From NCBI RefSeq assembly GCF_027580225.2, contig NC_073357.2:41254001-41318000 (forward strand): 64,000 bases of DNA, read 5' to 3'. Shown here in pieces: positions 61,455 through 64,000 of the stretch (position 1 is the first letter of the stretch; every line of letters begins with the position of its first letter). Source of the DNA: Misgurnus anguillicaudatus (Eukaryota; Chordata; Actinopteri; Cypriniformes; Cobitidae). A program made the position numbers and the translations under genes. A model generated the notes under the pieces. It was not told where the DNA came from. It did not search any database and worked only from the letters and a program-made list of their open reading frames with translations.

Positions 61455-62770
61455 TGGGGCAAAAGCAGGTACAAAACATAGAAATTTGATCATACACATT
61501 CATATGAATTAGCAAATATGTACAAATTGCCATGACATTGTGTTGCTGTACCTGATAGCAACACCAAGGCCATAGGTCAGTTTTCCAGGGAGCATGGATA
61601 ACATTTGAGATAATTTAATCTTTCATACCGTGTCTTTAACAATGTAAAGAGGCAAATAAAAATAATAGGCAATTTTGTTGTGGGAGGTATGCTGCTACGG
61701 AGCTGCGTAATTGGCCTTTCTTTCTGTTCTCCTGATCTAAAGGTAGCTAATGTTTGAGGGCATGCCCTGTGAAGAGCTGATGTGCTAAGGGAGGAGAGAA
61801 GGTGTGACTGAGGACAAGGAGACAGGGAACAGCTCACAGGAATGATTAAAGAGTGTTGTGACACAGTTCACGCAGTGGCTGAAAGTTAATCGTGTCAACA
61901 TTACAGACAAGGACACATTCATTCAATGTTGTCTGGAGGAGGATGACTGGAATAGTCAGAACACATGTAGCTGTAAAAAGTGAAAAGTGACATCAATTGT
62001 TAACACACAAACATTTTAATAAGCATTTTTTCACTAAAAACATATAAGTTAAAAAAAGTAGGGATGTCAATTTATGCAATTCCCCATATTTGATGAACGT
62101 TTAAATTAACGATCAATCAACTGGATAATCGTTAACTGTAATGCCATAAATAGATGCTTAGTCAATGACATAAAAGTATGCGTAAATGTCAGTCAAAACG
62201 TCACATCACTTTCCGAGTCGTTGATACGTTGTTTGTTGTAATTATATCCAAGGAGCATACGAAGGGCACTTTTTCTGTTGTCACCTCCGGCTTGGACCTG
62301 TGGTGCACTTTCAGAAAAGATACTTTAATTATGGAGATAGCAAACCTTCAGTATTATACCATTAGAAAACCCGCAACTTGACTAGCGTGCAGCGCCTCCG
62401 CCAGTCAATAATGATCAGTTATATCTGTTGCTGGCATTCAGAGTGTTACGACAGTCAGTTACAGTTTGCATTTTACAAAGTTTGCATTTCTTGACAAAAT
62501 ATTAAATTATATTTTAATCTGTTCCTAAAAAATGGCCTCTGGTCTCCTTCCCTATGTGTAGCAGCATTAGCAGCATTTTAATGCTAAGCTTGCAGGCTTC
62601 CCTAGAGAGGGTCTTTGCTTTCAGTAGGCTAACCGTATTTGCATTTTCTGTATTGGACCCTATCAGCTGCGTATGCCATTTCATTGCGTTCACAGCCAGC
62701 CTAGTCTCGCATGACGTTAAAAAGCCCAGGTGTGTGCTTGCCATCGAGCATCATTGTGATCATGGCTAGC
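61455..62770. other. non-coding DNA with repeat fragments
   Basis: Contains the 61973-61991 MITE fragment and a TAGGGATGTCAA start at 62062 that resembles a hAT-type terminus (its partner end was not found). 62520-62760 is information-rich with no recognised repeat. No gene. Confidence 0.35.
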
Positions 62771-63441
62771 TTAAAGAGCACCTATTTCATTGTTAAAAAA
62801 CAATATTTTGTGTTTTTGGTATAATACAATGTGTTTGCATGGTTTATGGTTCAAAAAAACACATTATTTTTTACACACCATACATTTTTGTTGCACCAGA
62901 TATTCATGCCTTTCTCATACGCTCTGACTTGTTATGAAGCTTGATCTAAAAAAGAGCTGTGTCCCTGATTACCAGGACGTAGTGATTGGTCTGACTACCT
63001 CTGACGTCAGCTGGAAATGTGATGCTCCTTACCATGTTTTGAAGATTAGCTCACAATGCAATGCTGACTAGAGTTAATATCGTTTTTACCACCTTATCAA
63101 TATGAGCCAAATGTGATCCAGAAAATGCAGAGGACCAAGCTGATCGATGAACTTTACCTGTGTTGCTTGATCAGGACGTAACAGATTGGTCATATAAGGA
63201 TACTTAAAAAATTAAAACCATTTCTGCATTTGTGATTGTAGAAATGACAAACAATAAGCGCTACTTTGCACTGCTCAAAACTTGCGTTGGTTTAGTCAGT
63301 AGTGAATTCTTTAAATATGAAAACATAGACTACTAACAGGCTGTATTTCAAAAGCCGTGTCCACGTTAACCATCCCAGGAAAAAAAAGGTTGCCTTCCAT
63401 CCGTGTGTTCGTTGTAGTCCAAGAAAAGAGATTTATAATGT
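62771..63441 (+). mobile_element. TTAA-type repeat (GTGCACCTA family), truncated copy
   Basis: Starts TTAA AGAGCACCTATTTCATTG and matches the repeat split at 14032-22556, but in opposite orientation. It has an extra 258 bp (63078-63335) absent from that copy, and it stops near 63441 at LINE-derived sequence without its other terminus. Confidence 0.7.
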
Positions 63442-63459
63442 CATGGTTTACTGTAGGAT

Positions 63460-64000
63460 TTGTACCTTTTGCAACTAACGTACTAATACACACAGTTGCT
63501 AAAACATCTGTTATTATAAAATGCCTGAGAAATACTGTATTTGGTGTCCAGACTGAAATGTAATGTAAATTTACAGTTTGCTTATAAGGAAGGGAAAGAG
63601 ACTGTTGCAAATGCTGTCACACATTTACCGTCTTCAACATTTAGAAACATCAATTATGCACGACTACTTTTTGTAGATTTTAGCTCAGCTTTTTACTCGC
63701 TTCAGTCACAGTTACCCATAACCAAGCTTGTATATAGTAGTAATGTTAATCATTTTATTGTCAAGTGGCTTTTTTCTTTTTTAACAAATCATACTCAATA
63801 TGTAAAAGTCAATAATACACTTGATAAATCTATTAGTATTGGTGCACCTCAAGGTTGTGTTTGCCCTCCCATTTTGTTTCCTTTATATACAAATGATTGC
63901 TCTAGTAGAAATAAGAATAATTATATTATTACATACTCGGATGACACTGTAATTTTAACTTTGTTAGGAAAAGATCGGGGTATATTAGATTATCAGTCTG
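63460..64000 (+). pseudogene. non-LTR retrotransposon reverse transcriptase fragment
   Basis: A plus-strand frame open from 63529 to the window edge encodes LQFAYKEGK, LLFVDFSSAF, SIGAPQGCV (GAPQGC at 63841-63858) and TYSDDTVIL (catalytic DD at 63940-63945). These are RT motifs in the order of L2/CR1/Rex-type LINEs. The preceding piece, VAKTSVIIKCLRN, is in a different frame (up to about 63540), so the copy is frameshifted. The 5' part is missing and the 3' part runs off the window. It lacks an ATG in frame and is unlikely to be functional. Confidence 0.85.

Noticed and set aside
1..64000. CRISPR arrays, bacterial operons, riboswitches, tRNA or rRNA genes
   Set aside because: Composition, repeat types and absence of dense genes point to vertebrate nuclear DNA. 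No regularly spaced direct repeats and no cloverleaf-like sequence were recognised.

Overview
This window looks like a gene-poor stretch of a teleost nuclear genome, most probably a cyprinid (zebrafish/carp group). The evidence is AT-rich non-coding DNA, simple repeats, and many interspersed elements of types I recognise from memory as common in cyprinids: TTAAAGGGATAGTTCACCC-type MITEs, Tc1 copies, hAT elements with 8-bp target duplications, and an RT-bearing LINE. I find no host protein-coding gene, rRNA or tRNA that I can support. Open frames outside mobile elements are short and show no recognisable domains.

The only intact genes belong to one LTR retrotransposon on the minus strand (14257-22305, 8.05 kb). 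It has near-identical 520/519-bp LTRs, a TTAG target duplication, a 19-nt primer-binding site matching tRNA-Thr(AGT), an intact gag, and an intact Ty3/gypsy-order pol (MYND-like zinc finger, protease, RT, RNase H, integrase). Gag and pol overlap. Pol lies in the -1 frame, with a canonical slippery heptamer T-TTA-AAT exactly at the overlap. The element sits inside an older TTAA-flanked repeat, and a second copy of that repeat at 62771-63441 shows the pre-insertion site.

Layout: 1-3.7 kb is mostly unassigned sequence. 3.7-7.5 kb carries several MITEs, including a nested foldback. 7.5-11.3 kb is apparently single-copy. 11.3-12.3 kb is a dead Tc1 element. 14.0-22.6 kb is the LTR element and its host repeat. 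22.6-31.5 kb is mostly single-copy, with a hAT element inside another repeat at 26.5-27.8 kb. 31.5-36.1 kb holds several repeat remnants. 39.5-44.5 kb is a dense cluster: an 857-bp foldback element, a 2.66-kb DNA transposon with nine copies of a 15-bp motif and candidate exons, and another TTAA element. 47.4-49.5 kb and 54.25-55.86 kb are multi-level nests. 58-60 kb holds a PIF/Harbinger-like MITE and a TTAA MITE. The window ends inside a LINE reverse transcriptase fragment (63.46-64.0 kb).

A recurring theme is that at least seven sequence-unrelated short elements are bounded by TTAA and begin TTAA-AG. This suggests one TTAA-specific transposase system, or convergent termini, shaped much of the window. 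All family assignments come from reading the sequence and from memory; no database search was run.
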